Position numbers and translations under genes: made by a program. DNA of 44,892 bases from Halalkalibacter okhensis (GTDB lineage: Bacteria > Bacillota > Bacilli > Bacillales > Bacillaceae_D): the NCBI RefSeq assembly GCF_000787375.1, contig NZ_JRJU01000035.1, positions 1 through 44,892 on the forward strand. The letters run 5' to 3'. Under the pieces are notes generated by a model. That model saw nothing but the letters and a program-made list of their open reading frames with translations. It ran no database searches and had not been told where the DNA came from. How positions within the stretch are numbered: position 1 is the stretch's first letter; every line of letters begins with the position of its first letter. Below are positions 32,400 through 42,598 of this stretch, piece by piece.

Positions 32400-32618
32400 T
32401 TAATCCTTTTTCTTTTTATTTGTTTTCTGAAGCTGTTTAATCACTTTTCGTAAGCGATAAAAGCGATAAGCAATCATAAAATCGATTGCGGCAAAAGAAA
32501 CAATTAAATAGCTCCAAAAATTCCAACCAGCTGTGTTTACATTTTGGATAGCGAAAAAAACGAGTAACACACCTATGGAAAAGTAAAGGAGTGCCATGGT
32601 TATCGGTGATGCTCTCAT
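32400..32618 (-). CDS. ydiK: Small membrane protein YdiK-like
   Basis: A 72-residue protein with two hydrophobic segments (MALLYFSIGVLLVFFAI and FWSYLIVSFAAIDFMIAY) and a lysine-rich tail (KQLQKTNKKKKD). I start at the ATG at 32618, which overlaps the ydiL stop by 4 nt. Size, topology and position next to ydiL and groESL match B. subtilis YdiK, which has no established function. Co-transcription with the CAAX-type protease suggests they act together. Confidence 0.8.
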   Translation of the reverse strand: MRASPITMALLYFSIGVLLVFFAIQNVNTAGWNFWSYLIVSFAAIDFMIAYRFYRLRKVIKQLQKTNKKKKD

Positions 32619-33340
32619 AATAATCCTCCAATAATGAGTGAAGTTTGTTGTTCGAGCTGTTCGAGTTGCTCCATCCAATCTTCAATTTGATCTGCTAACA
32701 AAACATTCACGATTGAAACAAATAGGTTAATCGCAACGTGAGCGATAATTGGAACAAGGATACGTTTTGTTTTTACATATAAATAGGCAAACACTAGTCC
32801 CATCGCTGTATATACGAGTAAATGTGTGAAATCCATATGAACAGCAGCGAAAATTAATGAACTAAGGATCCCTGAAATCCAGAAATTAAATCTTTTGTAT
32901 AGAGCTCCAAACACAACTAAACGAAAGACGATTTCCTCTAAAATAGGACCAATAACGGATATAACAAGAATGAACGCTGGAAACGCTTTTGCGAATTCTA
33001 CAATGGTTTCTGTGTTTTCAGAACCAGGCTCGATGCCAAGGAGGAACATTTCAATTAATGCTGCTGCATATTGAGCGGCAAAAACAAAGAAAACACCAAT
33101 TATAGACCAACGTACGGCTTCTCCTCTTGAAGAACGTCCTTCTACATCATGCCGGTTGCGAATCTCAGGCAAAAGCAACAAGACAATGATGAGTAAGCCC
33201 GTTGTAAAACTGAACATGCTCCAAATGCCAGGGATACGTTCTAAAGGAATATCGAGTTCTCTAAGAAGTAAAACGCCTGGAACAGCTGAGAATTGCATCA
33301 ATGTGTATGTAATTAGAATCCACCAATATCGTTTATTCAA
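32615..33340 (-). CDS. ydiL: CPBP-family intramembrane metalloprotease (YdiL-like)
   Basis: A 241-residue multi-helix membrane protein of the CAAX protease/bacteriocin-processing family. The catalytic motif EEIVFRLVVFGALYKRF near residue 135 supplies the EExxxR block; the histidines AAVHMDF near 167 and HVAINLFV near 202 complete the family set. Members are glutamate-type intramembrane proteases or bacteriocin-immunity proteins. TTG start with AAGGGGAA 8 nt upstream. Operon with ydiK, directly before groES on the other strand, as in B. subtilis. Confidence 0.88.
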   Translation of the reverse strand: MNKRYWWILITYTLMQFSAVPGVLLLRELDIPLERIPGIWSMFSFTTGLLIIVLLLLPEIRNRHDVEGRSSRGEAVRWSIIGVFFVFAAQYAAALIEMFLLGIEPGSENTETIVEFAKAFPAFILVISVIGPILEEIVFRLVVFGALYKRFNFWISGILSSLIFAAVHMDFTHLLVYTAMGLVFAYLYVKTKRILVPIIAHVAINLFVSIVNVLLADQIEDWMEQLEQLEQQTSLIIGGLL

Positions 33341-33646
33341 TGTGTAATTCCCCTTTGTTAAAAAGTCTCAAAATCGCATCTTCATATTTTAACATAAGCT
33401 TTACATAAAAGCTGAAGGAAAGCCCTACAACTTATCGAATATAGTGTGAATAAGAGAATTTCTAATAGGATAAGCTAATGAAGGTTTGTGTCCATTCAAT
33501 TTTAGAGCAGTCTTTTAATACGTTATGTAAGTCTGTATTTGATTATGTGCTTGTCCGGTATGCTCGTTTGAAAATACATAGTAATACATATTTTTAATAT
33601 GGGTGAAAGCGCCTAGCAAATTTCAAAATTTTTTTTTGCAAAATGC

Positions 33647-33675
33647 TTGCAAATATACCCAGTTATGCTTATTAT
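33647..33675 (+). promoter_or_regulatory. SigA promoter of groESL
   Basis: TTGCAA (33647-33652), 17 bp, TATTAT (33670-33675). It lies directly upstream of the CIRCE element, the usual arrangement for HrcA control. The rest of the 33341-33640 gap shows an AT-rich promoter region only. Confidence 0.65.
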
Positions 33676-33685
33676 AATAATTGTG

Positions 33686-33712
33686 TTAGCACTCGAGTGT
33701 GATGAGTGCTAA
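33686..33712 (+). promoter_or_regulatory. CIRCE operator (HrcA binding site)
   Basis: TTAGCACTC, 9 bp, GAGTGCTAA: the perfect CIRCE inverted repeat in the groESL leader. HrcA bound here represses the chaperonin operon until heat or misfolded protein removes it. Confidence 0.97.
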
Positions 33713-33754
33713 TAATAAAAATTAATTTTTAGATCTTGAAGGAGGGTGTTTTCC

Positions 33755-34039
33755 TTGTTAAAGCCATTAGGTGATCGTGTTGTAATTGAACTAGTTGAAT
33801 CAGAGGAAAAAACTGCAAGCGGGATTGTATTACCAGATTCTGCGAAGGAAAAGCCTCAAGAAGGAAAAGTGGTAGCTGTTGGTACTGGTCGTGTGACTGA
33901 CAACGGTGAGCGCGTTGCTCTTGAAGTAAGCGAAGGAGATGCTATCATCTTTTCAAAGTATGCTGGAACTGAAGTGAAATTTGAAGGCAAAGAATATTTA
34001 ATCCTACGTGAAAGCGATATTCTTGCAATTATTGGCTAA
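33755..34039 (+). CDS. groES: Co-chaperonin GroES
   Basis: A 94-residue lid of the GroEL folding chamber. It shows [11 protein letters not shown] at the start, [25 protein letters not shown] (split: [23 protein letters not shown]) with the mobile loop, and the closing [15 protein letters not shown] start at the TTG at 33755, which has GGAGGG 9 nt upstream and gives the standard N-terminus; the ATG three codons earlier lies in the ribosome site. CIRCE-controlled, operon with groEL. Confidence 0.97.
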   Translation: MLKPLGDRVVIELVESEEKTASGIVLPDSAKEKPQEGKVVAVGTGRVTDNGERVALEVSEGDAIIFSKYAGTEVKFEGKEYLILRESDILAIIG

Positions 34040-34072
34040 TAAACGTAAGAGCTTAGTCTCTACATAAAATAA

Positions 34073-35858
<1,786 letters not shown>

Positions 35859-35925
35859 TTTTGCTTACGATAGAAGGTGATGCATTATTCATTAGATCAG
35901 TCTTCTGCAAAGAGGCTAGATTAAC

Positions 35926-35960
35926 TGTTGTTTTACGTAGTAGACTTATACTACGCAACA
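35926..35960. other. Imperfect palindrome near the island's left edge
   Basis: TGTTG...CGTAGTA and TACTACGCAACA pair around a 6-nt loop, with four unpaired bases in the left arm. No T run follows. It may be a binding site for a recombination protein. The rest of 35859-36057 has GCTAACGCA (35972-35980) and ACGGTAAAT (36013-36021), both repeated near the right edge, and no gene. Confidence 0.4.
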
Positions 35961-36057
35961 ATAATATTTAAGCTAACGCACCTTTCGTTAAGGATCAAAA
36001 GTAGAAAATATTACGGTAAATAATTGATCATAAAAAATAGCCAAAAATTTGATTTGG

Positions 36058-36693
36058 CTATTTTAAACGTACTAAAAATTCATTTTTATAAAACTGTTCG
36101 ACTCTTAAATCTATCTGTCTAAGACTTATTTCATCCAACTCTTTGTTAAGGAGTGACAAAGCATCCTCAACATATTTGTACAAACTTAAACTATTTATCT
36201 TTTCTAAATATTCATTGTAGGAAATTTCTGAAACTAAATTATGATCAAAGACTCTCTCAAAAAAGTAGCTAATACTAGTTCGGACAATTTGAATATCTAA
36301 GTTTAAATTCAAATTTTCTTTGAGACTGGTATATATAATTGTTAGATATCTAAACGGCACAATTCCACGTACATAAGGGACAAAATTAGGTTCCATCATA
36401 GTAAATAAAATATTCATTGATTGTGATATATAGCCTAACTGTGAAAAGAAAAATATTTCACCAGCTGTACTATTTTTGTTTCCTATATATTCTGTCTTCA
36501 CAAAATCATCAAATCTCTCTTTAAAACTGCCATTGCGATACCCATCATCATCCCAACCAAATAATACCTATGTCTTTACTACATCTTTTAAATTCTGTTC
36601 AATATCATTGAAAGTTTTAATCTTTTTAAAGTAATCTTCAGTATCCGATATATCATTAAAAAGTGATACATAACCAAATATTAACAAGATGAC
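36058..36693 (-). pseudogene. Decayed divergent gene of unknown function with an in-frame amber stop
   Basis: Reading the minus strand, one frame is open from about 36693 to 36058 except for a TAG at 36570-36568. The part before the stop starts with a short hydrophobic stretch (VILLIFGYVSLFNDI) and continues with helical, charged residues; after the stop come WDDDGYRNGSFKERFDDF and a 147-residue intact piece starting at a GTG. The family is not recognised. The hydrophobic start suggests that the N-terminal membrane part is missing. It faces away from the nuclease-helicase pair and may be a lost defence component. Confidence 0.55.
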
Positions 36694-36751
36694 TTATAAT
36701 AGACATAACATAGTAAATTCATTTCGAGTTCAGAAAGGGGTCAACAGCTGT

Positions 36752-38800
36752 ATGTACATATCTAGGGTAGAAATTAAAAACTATAAAAATTTCAAAGCTA
36801 ATATAATTGAATTTAACGAGGGTTTAAATGTAATAATTGGTCATAATAATGCTGGAAAATCGAACTTATTAAGAGCTATGGCACTAATATATAATCCATC
36901 TGTTAAAAAGAACCTATCAATTGATGATTTTAATAAGCAACTTACATTAGAAGAATTAAAAAAGCAGCCACCACGCATCAACGTATCAATTACTCTTAGT
37001 CAAGAAAAAGAAGAAAACCTAATGGGAGATGATTTGGTAGTAGTAAGTCAATGGTTAACGAAACTGGAAGAACCATACGAAGCTAAAATTCATTATGAAT
37101 TTTGTCTTCCGCTAAAACATCAAGACGAGTATGAACAAAAACTTTCTACTGCAACCTCTGTAAATGATGCATGGGAAATTATAGATAGAAATTTTCTGCG
37201 TTTTTATACATACAAAATTTATGGAGGAAATTTAGAAAATCAAATTACCGTGGATAGTGAGTATATGAAAAAATTTGATTTTCAATTCTTAGATGCTATT
37301 AGAGATGTAGAAAGGGATATGTTCAGTGGAAGAAATACATTATTAAAAAATGTTTTGGATTTCTTTATGGATTATAGTATAAAATCCAATCAAGGTTTAG
37401 ATGACGATGAAAAAGAACAACAAATCAAAGAGGAAAAAAAGAAATTTGAAGATCAAGCTAAAGTACTGATGGATTCTTTGAATCAGAGGATGTTGGAAGG
37501 AAAAAAACAAATTTTATCGTATTCAAAAGAGATTGGGGCTTCATTTGATAATGCTGAACCAAACTTTGCTGGCGGTATAACAGATGTCGAACTCTATTCT
37601 GCACTTAAACTAATAGTGGAGCATCATGATGGAATTCAACTACCTATAACGCATAATGGCCTTGGCTATAATAACTTGATTTTCATGTCTTTACTATTGG
37701 CAAAAATGCAAGTAAATGCGAGTGAAACGTATTTAGGAAGCAACGCAAAAGTCTTTCCAATGCTTGTTATAGAAGAACCAGAAGCGCATTTACATCCTTC
37801 GATGCAAAAGCAATTATTAAAGTTTTTGAAAAAGAATTTGGCAGAGAAAAAGGTTCGTCAAATATTCGTAACAACACATTCGACTCATATTACAGGAGCG
37901 TTAGAGTTAGATGAATTAATCTGCTTATATAAAGGTGAGAATGAAACAAAAGTCAGCTACCCAGGTAAAGTTTTTGGTACTAATGTAGAAAGTAAAAAAT
38001 ATGTACAAAGATTTTTAGATGCGACGAAATCAAATATGCTTTTTGCTGAAAAACTTATATTAGTTGAAGGTTTAGCAGAGCAATTATTAATGTCTATTTT
38101 TGCAGAATATCTTGGAAAGTTTTTAGAAGACGAACATGTAGCTGTAATTAATGTAGGAGGAAAGTACTTTGACCACTTTTTGAAGTTGTTTAATTCTAAT
38201 AATTCTGCTGCAATAAATAGAAAAGTAGTTTGTATTACTGATAGGGATCCAGTAAGGAAAGAGCGTTTAATTGAGGGGGAATCCTATACAAAATGTTATC
38301 CATTTGAGATGAATATAGAAGCTGATAAATATGAATATAAAATTAGTAAGCAGGATGTGGATTATTCGACGAACATTAAGTTTTATTTTCAAGATGAATT
38401 AAAAGGTAAAACACTTGAATATGATTTAGTGCGATTCAACCCAATGTTGAAGATGTTAGTAACGGATTCAATGTCTAATAAAGAAGAAATTAAAGCGCTA
38501 ATGAAGCTATTTCAAGAAGGTAAAGATATTGATAAACTTTATAGCCGATTAAGTAAATCAAAAGAAAATACGAGAATAATAGATGGCTTAAAACATGAAG
38601 AATTAAGTTGGTCAGAAGATGATAAAAAAATAGCACTGATAGCTGCTAGGTATTTAAATTCAGTTGGTAAGGGAGTTAACGCTTTGGAATTAGCCTACGC
38701 ATTACAAGAAAACTTAGCTAAGCGAGGTTCTGAAGACTTTGTTGAGTTTGTCGTCCCAGACTATATTCAAGAAGCTATAGATTGGGTGTGTGAAAATTGA
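36752..38800 (+). CDS. gajA: Gabija-like GajA: OLD-family ATPase with TOPRIM nuclease domain
   Basis: A 682-residue ATP-dependent endonuclease of the OLD family. N-terminal ABC-type ATPase: Walker A GHNNAGKSN (residues 30-38), signature-like NGLGYNNL (302-309), Walker B MLVIEEPEAHLHP (337-349) and H-loop TTHS (374-377). A long helical insert lies between. TOPRIM domain: LVEGLAEQ (437-444) and ITDRDP (495-500) give the metal-binding Glu and Asp-x-Asp. About 150 further residues follow, so it is longer than the founding GajA (578). I use the ATG at 36752, with AAAGGGG 11 nt upstream; an in-frame ATG lies 63 nt earlier. It overlaps the helicase gene by 4 nt. In known Gabija, nucleotide depletion by phage activates DNA nicking. 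Confidence 0.85.
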   Translation: MYISRVEIKNYKNFKANIIEFNEGLNVIIGHNNAGKSNLLRAMALIYNPSVKKNLSIDDFNKQLTLEELKKQPPRINVSITLSQEKEENLMGDDLVVVSQWLTKLEEPYEAKIHYEFCLPLKHQDEYEQKLSTATSVNDAWEIIDRNFLRFYTYKIYGGNLENQITVDSEYMKKFDFQFLDAIRDVERDMFSGRNTLLKNVLDFFMDYSIKSNQGLDDDEKEQQIKEEKKKFEDQAKVLMDSLNQRMLEGKKQILSYSKEIGASFDNAEPNFAGGITDVELYSALKLIVEHHDGIQLPITHNGLGYNNLIFMSLLLAKMQVNASETYLGSNAKVFPMLVIEEPEAHLHPSMQKQLLKFLKKNLAEKKVRQIFVTTHSTHITGALELDELICLYKGENETKVSYPGKVFGTNVESKKYVQRFLDATKSNMLFAEKLILVEGLAEQLLMSIFAEYLGKFLEDEHVAVINVGGKYFDHFLKLFNSNNSAAINRKVVCITDRDPVRKERLIEGESYTKCYPFEMNIEADKYEYKISKQDVDYSTNIKFYFQDELKGKTLEYDLVRFNPMLKMLVTDSMSNKEEIKALMKLFQEGKDIDKLYSRLSKSKENTRIIDGLKHEELSWSEDDKKIALIAARYLNSVGKGVNALELAYALQENLAKRGSEDFVEFVVPDYIQEAIDWVCEN

Positions 38801-40536
38801 TTACTATTACATCTAGTGACTTAATTGATATTGAACAGCACTTTAAAATAACAGCTGGTCCAGGAGCAGGAAAAACACATTGGTTAGTTAATCATATAAT
38901 AAATACAGTGAAAAATTCTGCGCGATTGGAGAAGACGCGAAAAATAGCTTGTATTACCTATACAAATATCGCTGTTGAAACGATTTTGAAAAGGCTTGGT
39001 GCTGGTGTAACTGACAGAGTAGAGGTATCAACTATTCATAGTTTTTTATATAAGCACGTTGTTAAACCATACTTACATTACTTATCAGATGAATTTGAAA
39101 TAAATGTCTCAAAAGTTAATGGACATGATACTTATGGTCCAAGATATTCAATCGTGAAAAATTGGTTAGAAAATCATAAACGTGTAGATGAACTTACTCA
39201 TCCTAATTCATATAAGCAATTGCTATTCGGGCAAAAGTTAGACTCTTTGTTTATCTGGCTCAATAATCTACAGTACATGTACGACTCAGACGGAAATTTA
39301 AAGTTAGTGGGTAATCAAGAAAAAGTAGGTGGAGTAAGAAAAGTAACTGATATTTTAGCAGATGATTTGATTAGTTATAAAAAAATATTTTGGTCATCGG
39401 GTAAAGTTGATCATGATGATGTATTATTCTTTAGTTATTTATTAATAACGAGGCATCCTTTTATACTAAACGTATTAAGAGCCAAATTCCCATACTTTTT
39501 CTTAGATGAGGTGCAGGATACAAATCCTATTCAAGCAAAAATTATTAAGTTGATAGCTAAAGAAGAAACAATAGTTGGCATTATTGGAGATCCGGCACAA
39601 TCTATTTTTGCGTTTCAAGGGGCGAGTATAGATGAATTTATTAACTTCAAATTAGAAAATATGGTCGAATATCAAATCCTTGAAAATAGGCGTAGTTCGA
39701 ATCAAATTATCGATTTGTTGAATGAAGTACGAAAGGATATTGCGCAATCTAAATATAAAAATGTTGATGGTGAACTACCAATTTTATTTATTGGAGATAC
39801 TGTAGATGCTTATAAAAAAGTAAAGGAACTATGCGGAGAAGGTTCATCGATTCATACACTTTCAAGGGATAATCCCACTGCTAATGCAATGAAATCGTTG
39901 GTTGCATTAAATGGAATAGATACGAAGCTATTAAAGAAATTCAAAGAGGCCGATAGTAATAAAGATAGACCGAGGATAATTTTAAATTCTATAGAAGCAG
40001 TTGAATTTGCACGAATAGGTGATTATAAAAATGCATTAGAAAAAATGAAAGTACTATTTACAGATTGTCCTGAGAAAGACCGAGTTAATAACTCAATTAA
40101 ATTACTTCAAGAACTATTAACTAAATATGATAGTTATAATGAAACTTCCTTAATCGCGTTTTATACAGTGATAAAATCCCATATTCCAATGAGTACCTTT
40201 AAAGCGGGTGCAGCCAAAGACTTTTATGATGGAATTACATACACCCAACTTGCAATATGTATAAATTATAAAGAAGATACCAGTCAGCACAGAACTATTC
40301 ACAAAGCAAAAGGTGATGAGTTTGAAAATGTTTTACTAATACCAAGTTCTTTAGATTTTCTTCTTAACCCTGATTTGGAGAACGAAGAAGATAGGGTTTA
40401 CTATGTTGGATTAAGTAGAGCAATCAACCGTTTATATATTGTCTTTTCTAAACTTACGAAGAAGAATCAAAAGTTCATAGAAGAACAATACAACATTAAA
40501 GTGGAGGACTTAACAAAAGTTCATCATTTGATTTGA
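38797..40536 (+). CDS. gajB: Gabija-like GajB: UvrD/PcrA-type superfamily 1A helicase
   Basis: A 579-residue helicase with the full set of SF1A motifs: I AGPGAGKTH (20-28), Ia ITYTNIAVE (53-61), Ib STIHSFL, II FFLDEVQDTN (234-243), III GIIGDPAQSIFAFQGA (261-276), IV ENRRSSNQI (296-304), V HKAKGDEFENVLLIPSS (about 502-518) and VI YYVGLSRAINRLY (about 534-546). All look catalytically intact. TTG start inside the TGA of gajA (TTGA overlap), so translation is coupled. In Gabija, GajB assembles with the GajA tetramer and is thought to sense DNA ends and work with the nuclease. The pair could also be another OLD-plus-helicase system than strict Gabija. Confidence 0.85.
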   Translation: MITITSSDLIDIEQHFKITAGPGAGKTHWLVNHIINTVKNSARLEKTRKIACITYTNIAVETILKRLGAGVTDRVEVSTIHSFLYKHVVKPYLHYLSDEFEINVSKVNGHDTYGPRYSIVKNWLENHKRVDELTHPNSYKQLLFGQKLDSLFIWLNNLQYMYDSDGNLKLVGNQEKVGGVRKVTDILADDLISYKKIFWSSGKVDHDDVLFFSYLLITRHPFILNVLRAKFPYFFLDEVQDTNPIQAKIIKLIAKEETIVGIIGDPAQSIFAFQGASIDEFINFKLENMVEYQILENRRSSNQIIDLLNEVRKDIAQSKYKNVDGELPILFIGDTVDAYKKVKELCGEGSSIHTLSRDNPTANAMKSLVALNGIDTKLLKKFKEADSNKDRPRIILNSIEAVEFARIGDYKNALEKMKVLFTDCPEKDRVNNSIKLLQELLTKYDSYNETSLIAFYTVIKSHIPMSTFKAGAAKDFYDGITYTQLAICINYKEDTSQHRTIHKAKGDEFENVLLIPSSLDFLLNPDLENEEDRVYYVGLSRAINRLYIVFSKLTKKNQKFIEEQYNIKVEDLTKVHHLI

Positions 40537-40545
40537 TTTTGGTTA

Positions 40546-40575
40546 AAAGCTACTGCCATCCCTTCATAGCAGTAA
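40546..40575 (+). other. Imperfect hairpin after the helicase gene
   Basis: AGCTACTGC and GCAGTAACT pair with one mismatch around 12 nt, 10 nt after the stop; the T run is missing. It may be a weak terminator of the pair. Confidence 0.45.
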
Positions 40576-40689
40576 CTATCTTAATAAATTCATATTTAAA
40601 GCACTCTAGGAAGTGGTGGTATAGCAATTGTTTTAGCCATTTAAATCAACAATATTATTAAATAAGAAAACATTAATGGAAGCAATCAC

Positions 40690-40820
40690 ATGATTATAAG
40701 TGAATTAAAGAGCCAAATCGCTAAAATTTTGGAAATGTTATGGACGGAAGGGAATGTAATCCTTTAACAAATATTAAGCAAATTTCGTATTTATTATTTA
40801 TTAAAAGTTTAGATGAGTGA
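40690..40820 (+). pseudogene. Frameshifted N-terminal fragment of type I methylase HsdM
   Basis: From the ATG at 40690, one frame reads MIISELKSQIAKILEMLWTE then GNV; after a one-base shift near 40760 it reads NPLTNIKQISYLLFIKSLDE and stops at 40818. Together these match the conserved start of HsdM methylase subunits (WxGG..NPLxxIxQITYLLFIKxLDE). Everything after residue about 45, including the methylase domain and hsdS/hsdR, is missing. It is the scar of a deleted type I restriction-modification system. Confidence 0.7.
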
Positions 40821-41022
40821 AATTAGTAAGGAACTCAAAATAGAGTATCAAATTAATGTTTTAGAGCATATACCTAAATCTCTTTGGGAGGATGCCTCGT
40901 TATCAAATTTTTACTTAGTAGATGCAGAATTAAGAAATGGTAATGCGTTAATAAGGTTTGATGGAAATGGTGAACCATATTGATATTTTGAGGGAATTTC
41001 TGGTGATTTAAGTGCAAAGTAA
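40813..41022 (+). pseudogene. Small decayed gene with internal TGA
   Basis: An ATG overlapping the hsdM fragment stop opens 56 codons (MSEISKELKIEYQINVLEHI onward, ending FDGNGEPY) to TGA at 40981. The same frame continues YFEGISGDLSAK to TAA at 41020-41022. The context GEPY-stop-YFEG suggests that the TGA replaced a TGG tryptophan codon. No family recognised; size and mix of charged and aromatic residues would suit a small immunity-like or antitoxin-like protein, but this is a guess. The remaining bases to 41092 have no feature. Confidence 0.4.
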
Positions 41023-41092
41023 TAGCCTGTTTTAAAATGGTTGAATTTTTATAAAGTAATTAAAAGAACACGCGTACAATATTTATCCGGAG

Positions 41093-42598
41093 GTGAGACT
41101 TATTAAAATTTACATAACAAATTTTAATGAGGCAAGAAATAAAGAGGGTTTTCATTTAGTACCAGATAATTGGAATGATTATCTTTTCTATACATTATTT
41201 AATGTTGAATATGTAGATAAAAATTTAAAAAAGACTGAAATAGGACATGTGAAAATAGGTTTTGAAAATCAAACCACAGAGGAAAAGACTAGAACAGTAT
41301 TAAATCAATTAGCAGCTAGTCAGAATAATGTTATTCTAAAATTGCCGAGTAACTTTTTTTCTTTAGGGCAAAGTGCGAAATACTACAAGAATATAAAAAA
41401 ATTAAATGATGATGATTTGAGAATCGATTTTTTAACGGCTATTAATGATATTGCGTATAATGATGAGTTTATGGAAAAATATTCGGAACAAGAAGTGTTA
41501 ACCGTCTCTTTGATGAGGGAAGTAAATAAATATAATTATGAGAATCAATTTAAGAGAATAGCTAGAGGCGGAGCATTACTAACAGACTTTGATTTTACAT
41601 TTTCCTTAGAATATCAAAATAAAAAGAAAGATTTACATTTTAAGGTTGAACCAGATACGTTACCACCTACAAATTTACACGCAGTTATTGGTACAAATGG
41701 TGTTGGTAAAACTACAGTTTTGAAAGGAATTATGAATGAATATATAAATGGGAAACTCCAAGATAATTTTGCTAATTTAGTTTATATTTCATTTAGCGTA
41801 TTTGATAAAATCCCTAGTAATGAAGAAGATGAAAATGATTCTTTTTTCTATGTAGGTTTTAAAAAAAAATTGGGTGAAACAAAAAGTGATGCTGAAATTA
41901 GTGAAGAATTTAGTGAATCTATATTAAGTATTCTGATTAGAAAAAAACAATACTATTTACATCAAATGTTTATGATATTAAATAAAGCGGATTATAATTT
42001 TAATAAGCTGAACTTTATTACTATATTAGAGGAATATTTTGAAACTAAACGAAGTAAAGAAGATATGCAAATCTGTACAGAAAACATAGTATCTAAATTT
42101 GAGTATTTGAGTTCGGGCCATAAAATTATTCTTCTTTCAATTTCTAAAATAGTAGAGTTGCTAGTGGAAAAAACACTAGTATTAATTGACGAACCAGAAA
42201 CGCACTTACATCCGCCATTGTTATCAGCATATATAAGATGTTTATCTGAACTTCTAAAGGCTGAAAATGGTGTTGGTATTGTAGCTACACATTCTCCTGT
42301 AGTTCTACAAGAAGTGCCTAAATCAGTTGTATCTATTATTCGTAAATATGGGAATGCATTCAAAATAGAAAGACCTAAAATGGAAACATTTGGTGAAAAT
42401 ACAGGGGTATTAACTGAAGAAGTTTTTGGTTTAGAAGTGATTAATACAGGATTTCATAAAATTCTAAAAGAAGCTGCAGAAAAGTTTCGAGATTATGATC
42501 GAGTATTAGAAGAATTCGATTATCAGTTAAGCTTAGATGCAAAAACAATAGTTAGAAGTTATTTAAATGAACTAGAAAAGGATTTTAATGATGTATAA
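41093..42598 (+). CDS. AAA/ABC-type ATPase with long N-terminal domain, PtuA-like (Septu-type) partner of an HNH nuclease
   Basis: A 501-residue ATPase without nuclease domain. About 165 residues of unknown fold precede the core (start KIYITNFNEARNKEG). Then come Walker A GTNGVGKTT (200-208), signature LSSGH (339-343), Walker B TLVLIDEPETHLHP (361-374) and H-loop ATHS (398-401). This is the SMC/OLD-like ATPase class seen in PtuA and related defence ATPases, where Walker A normally lies near the N-terminus; the extra domain is unusual. The next gene, an HNH nuclease, overlaps by 11 nt. Start uncertain: GTG at 41093 lies inside the best ribosome site (GGAGG), while an ATT codon at 41102 is at the right distance. 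Confidence 0.75.
   Translation: MRLIKIYITNFNEARNKEGFHLVPDNWNDYLFYTLFNVEYVDKNLKKTEIGHVKIGFENQTTEEKTRTVLNQLAASQNNVILKLPSNFFSLGQSAKYYKNIKKLNDDDLRIDFLTAINDIAYNDEFMEKYSEQEVLTVSLMREVNKYNYENQFKRIARGGALLTDFDFTFSLEYQNKKKDLHFKVEPDTLPPTNLHAVIGTNGVGKTTVLKGIMNEYINGKLQDNFANLVYISFSVFDKIPSNEEDENDSFFYVGFKKKLGETKSDAEISEEFSESILSILIRKKQYYLHQMFMILNKADYNFNKLNFITILEEYFETKRSKEDMQICTENIVSKFEYLSSGHKIILLSISKIVELLVEKTLVLIDEPETHLHPPLLSAYIRCLSELLKAENGVGIVATHSPVVLQEVPKSVVSIIRKYGNAFKIERPKMETFGENTGVLTEEVFGLEVINTGFHKILKEAAEKFRDYDRVLEEFDYQLSLDAKTIVRSYLNELEKDFNDV

Noticed and set aside
36689-36751. Longer N-terminus of GajA starting at 36689
   Set aside because: The extra 21 residues precede the universally conserved N-terminal strand (YISRVEIKNYKNF), and the ATG at 36752 has a ribosome site.
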